Assembly (NCBI RefSeq): GCF_003665435.1
Contig: NZ_CP023407.1
Coordinates: 2,480,001-2,544,000, forward strand
Source: Streptomyces fungicidicus
GTDB lineage: Bacteria; Actinomycetota; Actinomycetes; Streptomycetales; Streptomycetaceae
Length of the DNA: 64,000 nt
Direction: 5' to 3'
Of this stretch, positions 7,882-16,029 are shown piece after piece. Under the pieces are notes generated by a model. That model searched no databases. It saw only the letters and a program-made list of their open reading frames with translations, and was not told where the DNA came from. Each line of letters starts with the position of its first letter. Within the stretch, counting starts at the first letter, position 1. The position numbers were made by a program, and so were the translations under genes.

Positions 7882-8496
7882 ATGGATCCCGTGCCCACCG
7901 GACGACGCCCCACCGCCCCGTTCACCCCGCTCGACTTCCAGCTGGTGCTGCTGCGCCGCATGGCCGACCACAATCCCGGCCCCGTGGAGGACGCCCGGCA
8001 CCGGCTGGGCGTCTCCCTCGCAGACATGCGCGAGGCCAACAGGCGCTGGCAGGCGATGGTCCGCTCGCCCCGCCCCCGCCCGGCCCTGTCGCGCTACCGT
8101 TCCGTGCTCGGCGAGCCGGAGTCCCGGACCCCGCGCAGGATCGGCGACCTCGACTGCGAGGCCTGGCAGTGGCCGCTCCCGCTCTGGCCCGGTCTGCGCT
8201 TCGAGGTGCTGACTCCGGCGTCCGGCGGCGCGGTGTGGAACGAGTGGCTGGTCCGCGCGCCGGGCGCGCCCGCGCCCGGGCTGCGCACGGTGGAGGACCT
8301 CACGCCCTGGTCCTGCACGGTCGACGAGGCCGCCCGCGCCTTCGCGCCCGCCCGGCCGCTGGAGGGCACGGCCCCGACGCGCTGGGGTCTGGCCTTCACC
8401 GCCCCCGACGCGGCGGGCGTACCGCAGGAGGTGGTCGCCGAGTTCACGTGGGGGCTGCTGCAGCGCACGGCGGTCAGCGAGCGGCGGCGGCCCTGA
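7882..8496 (+). CDS. Conserved hypothetical protein
   Basis: A 204-residue protein I do not recognise. The start ATG at 7882 was taken because the sequence upstream is proline-rich and looks like untranslated leader; a GTG three codons later is also possible. The first 60 residues form a helical segment (FTPLDFQLVLLRRMADHNPG, then EDARHRLGVSLADMREANRR) that could be a small helix-turn-helix. The remainder is beta-rich and tryptophan-rich (CEAWQWPLPLWPGLRFEVL, GAVWNEWLVRAPG). No signal peptide or membrane segment. Its last 23 bases overlap the convergent ATP-grasp gene. It is divergent from the IclR gene, sharing its upstream region. Confidence 0.6.
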   Translation: MDPVPTGRRPTAPFTPLDFQLVLLRRMADHNPGPVEDARHRLGVSLADMREANRRWQAMVRSPRPRPALSRYRSVLGEPESRTPRRIGDLDCEAWQWPLPLWPGLRFEVLTPASGGAVWNEWLVRAPGAPAPGLRTVEDLTPWSCTVDEAARAFAPARPLEGTAPTRWGLAFTAPDAAGVPQEVVAEFTWGLLQRTAVSERRRP

Positions 8497-9349
8497 GGAT
8501 CTCGTCCACGACCCTCGGCACCGACCCCGGGTGCAGCCACAGGAACAGGTTCGGCTCCACCAGTTCCAGCTCCATCACCCGCGGCATGCCGTCCTCGCCG
8601 TCCACGAGGTCGACCCGCGCGTACAGCAGATCGGGCACCCCCGGCACGGCGGCCAGCGCCTTCCCGGCGACGGCGGTCTCCTCGGGCGTCGGGGTCCAGT
8701 CGGACAGTCCCGGATGGGCGACCTTGCGCCGGTCGTAGGGCGTGCCGGGGGCGAGCACGGCCCCCTTGCGACTGGCGTGCAGCAGGGTGCCCCCGAAGTA
8801 CTGCAGCGCCCGCTCGCCCGCGGTGTCGATGCCTCGCACATAGGGCTGCACCATCGCGGTGAGCCCGTCGGCGTGCATGCGCCGCAGGTGCCGTACGGCG
8901 GTGTCGTGCTCGTCGGGGGTGTAGCGGGCGGCGAACCGGGCGCCCGCGCCGGACGCCGGCTTCACCACGTACTCGTGCGCGTCGGGGAGGTCGAGCGGAT
9001 CGCCCGCCGCGATGTACCGGGTCTCCACCACCGGCACCCCGGCACCGGCGAGGTCCGCCAGGTACCGCTTGTCGGTGTTCCACCGCACCACGTCCGCCGG
9101 GTTGGCCAGCCGGGTGAGCGCGCCGCACCGCTCGGCCCACGCGGTGAACTCCGCCGCCCGCCAGCTGTAGTCCCAGGTGGACCGGATCACGGCGAGGTCG
9201 AAACCGGACCAGTCCACGTCGCCGTCGTCCCACACCTCGGCGGACGCCTCGGCCCCGGCCTCCCGGAGTGCGCGCACCAGCCCCGGCAGATCCCGGTCCT
9301 CGGCGGTCTCGGGGCCGGGCCGGCAGGTCACCAGCGCGATACGGGGCAC
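8474..9349 (-). CDS. ATP-grasp ligase (RimK/cycloserine DcsG-like)
   Basis: A 291-residue protein starting at GTG 9349, preceded by GAGGAGGGAG at good spacing. Order of features: N-terminal pre-ATP-grasp segment (PRIALVTCRPGPE, later WDDGDVDWSGFDLAVIRST), the NTDKRYL segment, the ATP-binding strand HEYVVKPASGAGARFAARY, and the metal-binding MELELVEPNLFLWLHPG near the end (the E-x-N signature that binds magnesium). ATP-grasp enzymes form an amide bond from a carboxylate and an amine through acyl phosphate. It resembles the small single-chain ligase family containing DcsG of cycloserine biosynthesis, but no other cycloserine genes lie nearby. Substrates are unknown. Confidence 0.78.
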   Translation of the reverse strand: MPRIALVTCRPGPETAEDRDLPGLVRALREAGAEASAEVWDDGDVDWSGFDLAVIRSTWDYSWRAAEFTAWAERCGALTRLANPADVVRWNTDKRYLADLAGAGVPVVETRYIAAGDPLDLPDAHEYVVKPASGAGARFAARYTPDEHDTAVRHLRRMHADGLTAMVQPYVRGIDTAGERALQYFGGTLLHASRKGAVLAPGTPYDRRKVAHPGLSDWTPTPEETAVAGKALAAVPGVPDLLYARVDLVDGEDGMPRVMELELVEPNLFLWLHPGSVPRVVDEILRAAAAR

Positions 9350-9440
9350 GGCGGCTCCCTCCTCGTTCCTCGTGGTTCCTCGTGCGAACAGCTGATCGAC
9401 GTGCAGGCTAACAACCGTCGCGGGAGCCGCGACAGGCCGC

Positions 9441-9471
9441 TTGACCTTCACCTTCGGGGAAGCCCCAGCAT
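9441..9471 (+). promoter_or_regulatory. Candidate MerR-type promoter with 19-bp spacer
   Basis: TTGACC at 9441-9446 and CAGCAT at 9466-9471 are separated by 19 bases. The spacer contains CTTC and GAAG arms around ACCTTCGGG. MerR-family regulators act on promoters with over-long 19-20 bp spacers, and the next gene encodes a MerR domain, so autoregulation is plausible. The -10 match is weak and there is no experimental support visible here. Confidence 0.45.
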
Positions 9472-9523
9472 CGGTGGCGAACAAGGAACACGGCACGCGG
9501 AACGACGAGACGGACGGGGACCC

Positions 9524-10597
9524 ATGGAGATGCTGACGATCGGCGCGTTCGCGCGTGCGTGCCGGCTGACCCCGAAGGCGCTGCGCCTGTACGACGAGCT
9601 GGACCTGCTGCGCCCCGCCCGGGTGGACCCCGACACGGGCTACCGCTACTACGCGGCGGACCAGCTGGAGCAGGCCCGGCTGGTGGCCTGGCTGCGACGG
9701 CTGGGCATGCCGCTCGCCGGGATCCGTCACATCCGCTCGCTGGACTCCGGCGCCGCCGCCGCGGAGATACGGGCGTACTGGGCCCGGGTCGAGGCGGAGA
9801 CGGCGGTACGGCGGGACCTCGCCGCGTTCCTGGTCGATCACCTGACGGAAGAACCGGGAAGGGACACCACCATGACCACTCTGGAGCTGCGCTACCGCGC
9901 CCACTCCGACCGGGGCCTCGTCCGCCCCGCCAACCAGGACACCGCGTACGCGGGCCGCCGGCTGCTGGCCGTGGCCGACGGCTTCGGCCCGGCGGGCGCC
10001 ACGGCGAGCGGCGCGGCGGTGGAGGCGCTGCGGTTCCTGGACAGCCGGGAGACACCGGCGGGCGGGATCCTCAACCTGCTGGAGGACGCGGTGCGGGACG
10101 CCGCGCGGGCGGTGCGCGACGCGGCGGACGGCGCGGAGGAGGCGGGCACCACGCTCACCGCCATGGTGTGGACGGGCTCCCGTCTCGCCCTGGTCCACAT
10201 CGGGGACTCCCGCGCCTATCTGCTCCGCGACGGCGAGCTGTTCCGCGTCACCCACGACCACACGGTGGTCCAGTCGATGCTCGACGAGGGCCGGCTGACG
10301 CCCGAGGAGGCCGCCTCCCACCCCCAGCGCACGCTGCTCCTGAAGGCCCTGACCGGCACGGAGTCCACGACGGCCGTCCCCGACCTGCGCCTGCACGACG
10401 CCCGCCCCGGCGACCGCTACCTGCTGTGCTCCGACGGCCTCCCGTCCGTCGTCGACGACGACACGATCGGGGAGCTGCTGGGCACCGCCCCGACCCCGGA
10501 CGAGGCGGTCGACGCCCTGATCGCCGCGGCCAACGGGGCCGGAGGCCCGGACAACATCAGCTGCGTGGTCGCGGACGTGGTGGAGTCGGCGGGCTAG
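9524..10597 (+). CDS. MerR DNA-binding domain fused to PP2C-type serine/threonine phosphatase
   Basis: A 357-residue two-domain protein. Residues 1-110 are a MerR regulator: MLTIGAFARACRLTPKALRL, then DTGYRYYAADQLEQARLVAW and LRRLGMPLAGIRHI. After a linker (LTEEPGRDTTMTTLELRYR) residues 120-355 are a PP2C phosphatase: HSDRGLVRPANQDTAYAG with the Asp metal ligand, LLAVADGFG, LVHIGDSRAYLLRDGELFRV, DRYLLCSDGLPSVVDDD and GGPDNISCVVADVV. All acidic metal ligands of PP2C appear present, so it should be active. A frame break between the domains was looked for and not seen; it is one open frame. MerR proteins normally sense small ligands in this C-terminal position. A phosphatase there suggests transcription coupled to Ser/Thr dephosphorylation. 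Confidence 0.88.
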   Translation: MEMLTIGAFARACRLTPKALRLYDELDLLRPARVDPDTGYRYYAADQLEQARLVAWLRRLGMPLAGIRHIRSLDSGAAAAEIRAYWARVEAETAVRRDLAAFLVDHLTEEPGRDTTMTTLELRYRAHSDRGLVRPANQDTAYAGRRLLAVADGFGPAGATASGAAVEALRFLDSRETPAGGILNLLEDAVRDAARAVRDAADGAEEAGTTLTAMVWTGSRLALVHIGDSRAYLLRDGELFRVTHDHTVVQSMLDEGRLTPEEAASHPQRTLLLKALTGTESTTAVPDLRLHDARPGDRYLLCSDGLPSVVDDDTIGELLGTAPTPDEAVDALIAAANGAGGPDNISCVVADVVESAG

Positions 10598-11310
10598 CGC
10601 CCCCCCGCCTCCTCCTCGGGGTCCCAGTCCAGCAGGCGCACCTTGGCGACGGTGCGGACGTGGCGGCGCATGGCCGTGGCCGCCTGCCGGGGGTGGCCGT
10701 CCGCGATCGCGTCGAGGATGGCCCGGTGCTGGGCCAGGGAGCGGTGCGGGCGGCCCGGCTGGCGCAGGGATTCCGTGCGGCTCTCGGCGATCTGCGCGGC
10801 GATGGAGCGCATGAACTCCGCGAGCAGGCCGGAGTGGGCGGCCGCCGTGACCGCCGCGTGGAACAGGCGGTCGCCCTCCACGCCGTGACCGCCCGCCTCG
10901 ATCTCCCCGGCCATGTGCCCGAGCGCGGAGCGCATCGCGGTCAGGTCGTCGTCCGTGCGGCGCTCGGCGGCGAGTTCGGCGAGCTTCGTCTCCAGCGCCT
11001 CCCGGGCCTCCAGCACGTCGGGGAGGCGCCGGCGGCGTTCCACCATCCGGTCGACCGGCTCGACGTTCAGGCTGTCCCGTACCAGATAGGTGCCGCCGCC
11101 GTGCCGGGCCTCCACCAGGCCCTGGACCTCCAGGACCACGATCGCCTGCTTCACCGAGGCGCGGCTGACGCCGAGCCGCTGGGCCAGGTCCCGTTCGGGC
11201 GGGAGGCGGTCGCCGGACCGCAGGCCGCCCTCGGTGACGTACTGGCGCAACCGGTCCAGCACCTGCTCGTACAGGCGCTGTTTCGTCATGGGGCGCAGGG
11301 CGTCGGTCAC
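10594..11310 (-). CDS. GntR/FadR-family regulator of malonate genes (MatR-like)
   Basis: A 238-residue repressor. Residues 10-75 form the GntR winged helix (LYEQVLDRLRQYVTEGGLRS, LAQRLGVSRASVKQAIVVLE) and the rest is an FCD effector domain (VLEAREALETKLAELAAERR, RLFHAAVTAAAHSG, HRAILDAIADGHPRQAATAM) whose His and Asp residues bind metal and a carboxylate ligand. The GTG at 11310 has GAGAGGGGG upstream. Divergent from matC; two near-identical TGGnTnAGCCA palindromes lie in the shared promoter. It ends with a stop overlapping that of the MerR-PP2C gene. Inference: ligand malonate or a related C3 acid. Confidence 0.85.
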   Translation of the reverse strand: MTDALRPMTKQRLYEQVLDRLRQYVTEGGLRSGDRLPPERDLAQRLGVSRASVKQAIVVLEVQGLVEARHGGGTYLVRDSLNVEPVDRMVERRRRLPDVLEAREALETKLAELAAERRTDDDLTAMRSALGHMAGEIEAGGHGVEGDRLFHAAVTAAAHSGLLAEFMRSIAAQIAESRTESLRQPGRPHRSLAQHRAILDAIADGHPRQAATAMRRHVRTVAKVRLLDWDPEEEAGGR

Positions 11311-11362
11311 GGAGTCCCCCTCTCGTCGCGAGATTAGCACCGGGGCCCGCCCAGTGGCCGAG

Positions 11363-11373
11363 TGGCTGAGCCA
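11363..11373. promoter_or_regulatory. GntR-type operator, site 1
   Basis: TGGCTGAGCCA is a perfect palindrome with central G, near the GntR start on the minus strand. It matches the TGG-T-N-A-CCA form of FadR-subfamily operators. Confidence 0.6.
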
Positions 11374-11453
11374 ATTCCTGCGCGACCCCTTGACGCCCCC
11401 TCCGCCGGGCCCCACTCTTTCCAGCCAAACGGACCGCACCACTCCAGCGACCA

Positions 11454-11468
11454 AGTGGTTCAGCCACT
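11454..11468. promoter_or_regulatory. GntR-type operator, site 2
   Basis: AGTGGTTCAGCCACT has AGTGG/CCACT arms and the same TGG-T-N-AGCCA core as site 1, about 90 bases away. It ends 19 bases before the matC ATG, so repressor bound here would block the transporter promoter. Confidence 0.6.
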
Positions 11469-11487
11469 CAGCCAATCGGGAGCCCGT

Positions 11488-12861
11488 ATGTCCCCCGAAC
11501 TCATCTCCGTCCTCGTCCTGGCGGTGGTGTTCGTCATCGCCACCACCCGCTCCGTCAACATGGGCGCGCTGGCCTTCGCCGCCGCCTTCGGGGTCGGCAC
11601 GCTCGTGGCCGACCTCGACGCGGACGGCGTCTTCGCCGGGTTCCCCGGTGATCTCTTCGTCGTCCTGGTCGGCGTCACCTATCTCTTCGCCATCGCCCGC
11701 GCCAACGGCACCACCGACTGGCTGGTGCACGCGGCCGTCCGGATGGTACGGGGGCGGGTGGCGCTGATCCCCTGGGTGATGTTCGCCCTCACCGGGGCGC
11801 TGACCGCGATCGGCGCGGTCAGTCCGGCCGCCGTCGCGATCGTCGCGCCGATCGCGCTGAGCTTCGCCGCCCGGTACCGGATCAGCCCGCTGCTGATGGG
11901 CGCGATGGTGGTGCACGGCGCGCAGGCCGGGGGCTTCTCCCCGATCAGCATCTACGGCTCCATCGTCAACGGCATCGTCGAGCGCGAGAAGCTCCCCGGC
12001 AGCGAGGTCACCCTGTTCCTCGCCTCACTGCTGGTGAACCTGGTCATCGCCGCCGTGGTCTTCGTCGTCTGCGGAGGGCTGAAGCTGTGGCGCCAGGGAG
12101 CCGTGACCGGGGAGGCCCTGCCCGCCCCCGGCGGCACGGGCGCCGACGACGGCCCCGCCACCGGCGGTACGGGGACGGGCGGCGCGGGCCCCGAAGCCGG
12201 GACCCGTACCGCCCCCGCCCCCACCGCCGTCGCCACCCGCCCGGAGGCTCCCCCGGCCGGGGCGCTCACCGCTCCCGTGGTCGCCACCCTCGTCTCTCTG
12301 GTCGCCCTCGTCGTCGCCGTCCTCGGCTTCGACCTGGACGCGGGTCTCACCGCGATCACCCTCGCCGTCGTGCTGAGCACCGCCTGGCCGGAGGACAGCC
12401 GCAGGGCGGTCGGCCAGATCGCCTGGCCCACCGTGCTGCTGATCTGCGGTGTCCTCACCTACGTCGGCGTCCTGGACGAGATGGGCACGATCACCTGGGC
12501 CGGTGAGGGCGTCGGCGGCATCGGCGTCCCGCTGCTCGCCGCGGTGCTGCTCTGCTACATCGGCGCGATCGTGTCGGCGTTCGCCTCCTCCGTCGGCATC
12601 ATGGGCGCGCTGATCCCGCTGGCCGTGCCGTTCCTCGCGCAGGGTGAGATCGGGGCCGTGGGCATGGTGGCCGCGCTCGCGGTGTCGGCGACGGTCGTGG
12701 ACGTGAGCCCGTTCTCCACCAACGGCGCGCTGGTCCTGGCCGCCGCCCCGGACGTGGACCGCGAACGCTTCTTCCGGCAGCTGATGGCGTACGGCGGGAT
12801 CGTGGTCGCGGCGGTACCGGCGGCGGTGTGGCTGGTGATGGTGGTGCCCGGGTGGGGGTAG
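11488..12861 (+). CDS. matC: MatC-family dicarboxylate/malonate transporter
   Basis: A 457-residue membrane protein with 11-12 hydrophobic segments, split by a long Gly/Pro/Ala-rich cytoplasmic loop around residues 210-270. The N-terminus (ELISVLVLAVVFVIATTRSV) and the VGVTYLFAIARANGTTDWLV segment match the MatC N-terminal family; MVVHGAQAGGFSPISIYGS and VDVSPFSTNGALVLAAAPDV are paired conserved loops that likely bind the carboxylate. It belongs to the ion-transporter superfamily that includes CitMHS and DASS carriers. First gene after the GntR operator, followed by matB. Expected role: proton- or sodium-driven malonate import. The ATG has CGGGAGCC upstream. Confidence 0.83.
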   Translation: MSPELISVLVLAVVFVIATTRSVNMGALAFAAAFGVGTLVADLDADGVFAGFPGDLFVVLVGVTYLFAIARANGTTDWLVHAAVRMVRGRVALIPWVMFALTGALTAIGAVSPAAVAIVAPIALSFAARYRISPLLMGAMVVHGAQAGGFSPISIYGSIVNGIVEREKLPGSEVTLFLASLLVNLVIAAVVFVVCGGLKLWRQGAVTGEALPAPGGTGADDGPATGGTGTGGAGPEAGTRTAPAPTAVATRPEAPPAGALTAPVVATLVSLVALVVAVLGFDLDAGLTAITLAVVLSTAWPEDSRRAVGQIAWPTVLLICGVLTYVGVLDEMGTITWAGEGVGGIGVPLLAAVLLCYIGAIVSAFASSVGIMGALIPLAVPFLAQGEIGAVGMVAALAVSATVVDVSPFSTNGALVLAAAPDVDRERFFRQLMAYGGIVVAAVPAAVWLVMVVPGWG

Positions 12862-12938
12862 GTCCCGGGCGGAGCCGTGTCCCTGGTGGCACGGACGGCG
12901 ACGGCAGACGAACGACGGCGATCCAAGGAGTACCCAGC

Positions 12939-14387
12939 GTGTCCTCTCTCTTCCCGGCCCTGACCGACGGCCCGGCCGACCGGCCCGCCCTGCGCTTCGG
13001 CGAGCGCGCACTGACGTACGGGGAACTCGCCTCGGCCGCGGGGGCGGTGGCCGAGGGCCTGAAGGGGGCGCGCCGGGTCGCCGTGTGGGCCGTGCCGGCG
13101 CCGGCGACCGCGGTCGCGGTCACCGGCGCGCTGCTCGCCGGGGTGGCCGTCGTGCCGCTCAACCCGAAGTCGGGCGAGAAGGAGCTCGGCCACATCCTCG
13201 CCGACAGCGCCCCGGACCTGCTGCTCACCGCGCCCGGCGAGGAACTCCCCGCCCCGCTCGGCGGCCTGCCCCGGCTCGAGGTGGACCCGGCGGCGGCGGG
13301 CGCGCTCCCCGACGACCGCTCGCGGAGCGCGGAGGACCCGGCCCTGATCGTCTACACCTCCGGCACCACCGGCCCGCCCAAGGGCGCCGTCCTCCCCCGC
13401 CGCGCGCTCGCCACCACCCTGGACGCCCTCGCCGACGCCTGGCAGTGGACGGCCGACGACGTGCTGGTGCACGGGCTCCCGCTGTTCCATGTGCACGGAC
13501 TCGTCCTCGGCACGCTCGGCCCGCTGCGCCGCGGCGGCTCCGTGCGGCACCTGGGAAGGTTCAGCGCCGAGGGCGTGGCGCGCGAGCTGGGCGACGGCGC
13601 GACCATGCTGTTCGGCGTGCCGACGATGTACCACCGGCTGGCGGAGGCCCTGCCCACCGCCCCCGGGCTGGCGAAGGCGCTGGCCGGGGCCCGGCTGCTG
13701 GTGTCGGGCTCCGCCGCGCTGCCGGTGCACGACCACGAGCGGATCGCCGCGGCGACCGGCCGCCGCGTCATCGAGCGGTACGGCATGACGGAGACCCTGA
13801 TGAACACCGCGGTCCGCGCGGACGGCGAGGCCCGCCCCGGCACGGTGGGCGTGCCGCTGCCGGGCGTGGAGCTGCGGCTGGTGGAGGAGGACGGGTCGCC
13901 GGTGGCGTCGTACGACGGCGAGACGGTCGGCGAGATCCAGGTGCGCGGGCCGAACCTGTTCACCGAGTACCTCAACCGGCCGGACGCGACGGCCGCCGCG
14001 TTCACCGCCGAGGGGTGGTTCCGCACCGGGGACATGGCGGTGCGCGACCCCGACGGCCATGTCCGCATCGTCGGCCGCAAGGCCACCGACCTGATCAAGA
14101 GCGGGGGGTACAAGATCGGCGCGGGTGAGATCGAGAACGCGCTGCTGGAGCATCCGGGGGTCCGGGAGGCCGCGGTCACCGGGGAGCCGGACGCCGACCT
14201 GGGCGAGCGGATCGTGGCGTGGGTGGTGCCGGCGGACCCGCAGTCGCCGCCCGCCACGGAGGAGCTGGCCGCACACGTCGCCCGGCGGCTCGCGCCGCAC
14301 AAGCGCCCGCGCGTCGTCCACCGTCTCGACGCCCTGCCCCGCAACGACATGGGCAAGATCATGAAGCGGGAGCTGCGGCATGACTGA
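12939..14387 (+). CDS. matB: Malonyl-CoA synthetase (malonate-CoA ligase)
   Basis: A 482-residue ANL-superfamily ligase starting at GTG 12939, with AAGGAG 8 bases upstream. Adenylation motifs in order: YTSGTTGPPKGAVLPRRAL (P-loop-like A3), HGLPLFHVHGLVLG (A4), RYGMTETLMNT (A5), GWFRTGDMAVRDPDGHVRI (A7), GRKATDLIKSGGYKIGAGEI (A8), NDMGKIMKREL with the catalytic lysine (A10). A closely similar protein, S. coelicolor MatB (SCO2444), is a characterised malonyl-/methylmalonyl-CoA synthetase. It converts malonate, ATP and CoA to malonyl-CoA. It overlaps the next gene by 8 bases. Confidence 0.93.
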   Translation: MSSLFPALTDGPADRPALRFGERALTYGELASAAGAVAEGLKGARRVAVWAVPAPATAVAVTGALLAGVAVVPLNPKSGEKELGHILADSAPDLLLTAPGEELPAPLGGLPRLEVDPAAAGALPDDRSRSAEDPALIVYTSGTTGPPKGAVLPRRALATTLDALADAWQWTADDVLVHGLPLFHVHGLVLGTLGPLRRGGSVRHLGRFSAEGVARELGDGATMLFGVPTMYHRLAEALPTAPGLAKALAGARLLVSGSAALPVHDHERIAAATGRRVIERYGMTETLMNTAVRADGEARPGTVGVPLPGVELRLVEEDGSPVASYDGETVGEIQVRGPNLFTEYLNRPDATAAAFTAEGWFRTGDMAVRDPDGHVRIVGRKATDLIKSGGYKIGAGEIENALLEHPGVREAAVTGEPDADLGERIVAWVVPADPQSPPATEELAAHVARRLAPHKRPRVVHRLDALPRNDMGKIMKRELRHD

Positions 14388-15720
14388 CCGTCCCTCCGCC
14401 CGCGCGACGGTCGCCCTGGTCGCCGACGACTTCACCGAACTGCCGTACCCGGAGCGGGAGTCGGCGCCGGACGGTCCGCTCGGCTGGCCCGGCTACGGCG
14501 CCGCCCGCGCCCGCGCCGCCCGGCGCACCGGCGAGCGGGAGTCCGTGATCTGCGGCACGGCGCACGTCGGGGGCGTCCGGGCCGTGCTGATCGCGTTCGA
14601 CTTCGGCTTCCTCGGCGGCTCCCTCGGCGAACGCACCGGCGACCGCCTGGTGGCGGCGTACTCCCACGCCCGCGCGCACCGGCTGCCGGTGGTGCCGCTG
14701 GTCGCCACCGGCGGCAGCCGGATGCAGGAGGGCATGCTCGCCCTCACCCAGCTCCAGCGGGTGGCCCGCGAGTCCGCGCTCACCCGCGCGGCCGGGCTGC
14801 CGCAGATCGCGGTGGTGCGGGACCCGACCACCGGCGGGGGCTGGGCCACCCTGGGCGCGGGCGCCGACGTGGTGCTGGCGCTGCCCGGCGCCCAGGTCGG
14901 TTTCGCCGGTTCCCGGGTCCGGCCGGCGGACGCGGACCCGGCGGCGTACACCGCCGAGGCACAGGTCGCGGCGGGCGCGGCGGACGCGCTGGTCGGCCCG
15001 GAGGAGCTGCGCGGCACGCTGGGCCGCTGGCTGCGGCTGCTGACCCGGCCCTCCACCGCGCCGGTCCCGCCGCCCCCGCCGCTGGGGGCGACGGACCTCC
15101 CGGCGACCGGCTGGGAGGCGGTCGGCCGCGCCCGCTCGACGCGGCGTCCCCGCGCCGCCGCCTACCTGGACGCCTGCCTCACGGACCGGGTCACGGTCAG
15201 CGGCGACCGCTGCGGCGGCACGGATCCCGAGGGGATGCTCTGCGGCTTCGGCGAGCAGGGGGGCCGCACCGTCGCCTACGCGGCGCAGACCGGGACGGCC
15301 ACCCGTCCCGCGGGGTACCGCACCGCCGCCCGGCTGGTCCGGCTCGCGGACCGGCTGGGCATCCCGGTGCTGACCCTGGTGGACACGCCGGGCGCGGCGA
15401 ACGACGCGGAGGCGGAGCGGCAGGGTGCCGGGGCCGCCATCGCGGACCTGTTCGGCGCGGTGGCCGCCGCCCGCACCCCGGTCACCACGCTGGTCGTCGG
15501 CGAGGGCGGCTCCGGCGGCGCGCTCGCCCTCGCGGCTCCCGGCAACACCTGGGCCACCCCGGACAGCTACTTCTCGGTGATCGCGCCGGAACTCGCGGCG
15601 GCCATCCTGAAACGGCCCCCGGAGGAGGCGGAGAGCACGGCGGACCGGCTCCGCGTCCGCCCGCAGGATCTGGCGGAGCTGGGGGTGATCCGGGGCGTCG
15701 TGGACACACCCCCCGCGTGA
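14380..15720 (+). CDS. Fused carboxyltransferase beta-alpha subunit (AccD-AccA / MdcD-MdcE-like)
   Basis: A 446-residue crotonase-fold protein with two carboxyltransferase domains. The first half has GGSRMQEGMLALTQLQR and PTTGGGWATLG with QVGFAGSRV, as in AccD; the second half has LVDTPGAANDAEAERQGAGA and VVGEGGSGGALALAAPG, as in AccA. The zinc finger normally at the start of AccD is absent. There is no biotin carboxylase or biotin carrier nearby. The same domain pair forms the MdcD/MdcE subunits of malonate decarboxylase, so in this malonate operon it may decarboxylate a malonyl group rather than make one. Both options are open; the fold is certain, the reaction is not. Confidence 0.8.
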   Translation: MTDRPSARATVALVADDFTELPYPERESAPDGPLGWPGYGAARARAARRTGERESVICGTAHVGGVRAVLIAFDFGFLGGSLGERTGDRLVAAYSHARAHRLPVVPLVATGGSRMQEGMLALTQLQRVARESALTRAAGLPQIAVVRDPTTGGGWATLGAGADVVLALPGAQVGFAGSRVRPADADPAAYTAEAQVAAGAADALVGPEELRGTLGRWLRLLTRPSTAPVPPPPPLGATDLPATGWEAVGRARSTRRPRAAAYLDACLTDRVTVSGDRCGGTDPEGMLCGFGEQGGRTVAYAAQTGTATRPAGYRTAARLVRLADRLGIPVLTLVDTPGAANDAEAERQGAGAAIADLFGAVAAARTPVTTLVVGEGGSGGALALAAPGNTWATPDSYFSVIAPELAAAILKRPPEEAESTADRLRVRPQDLAELGVIRGVVDTPPA

Positions 15721-16029
15721 CACGGGAGGGGCGACGACCCGACACAGGGCGTACGGGCCACGGCCCAAAGGGCGCGGTGGATGCTCCGCGACGGCTCGCT
15801 CGCGCCGGCCTCCGGGGTGAAGCCGACCGCGGAGGCCGGGGCGGTCGTCGCCGAGGGAGCGGCGGAAGGGCATCCGGCCGTCCGGGACCGGTGGACGGGC
15901 CCGAGGCCCCCCGTTCGGCGGCCCCCCACCCGGCCCCCCAGGAAAGGCGGCGGTGCCCGCCTCCCGCGCACGATGCCAGAGAGGTCCGCCGCCCGGCGGG
16001 CCGTCGGGCCGCACTCGGGAGGGTCTGCC
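15721..16029. other. Intergenic region upstream of mbl
   Basis: About 310 bases with no convincing gene. It contains the mbl ribosome binding site (GGGAGGG at about 16017-16023) and no strong palindrome. Possible reading frames here extend the mbl frame upstream but lack similarity to actin-like proteins. Confidence 0.5.

Noticed and set aside
8474..10597. Biosynthetic cluster around the ATP-grasp ligase
   Set aside because: No carrier, oxygenase, or transporter partner adjoins; neighbours are regulators and an unknown protein on different strands.
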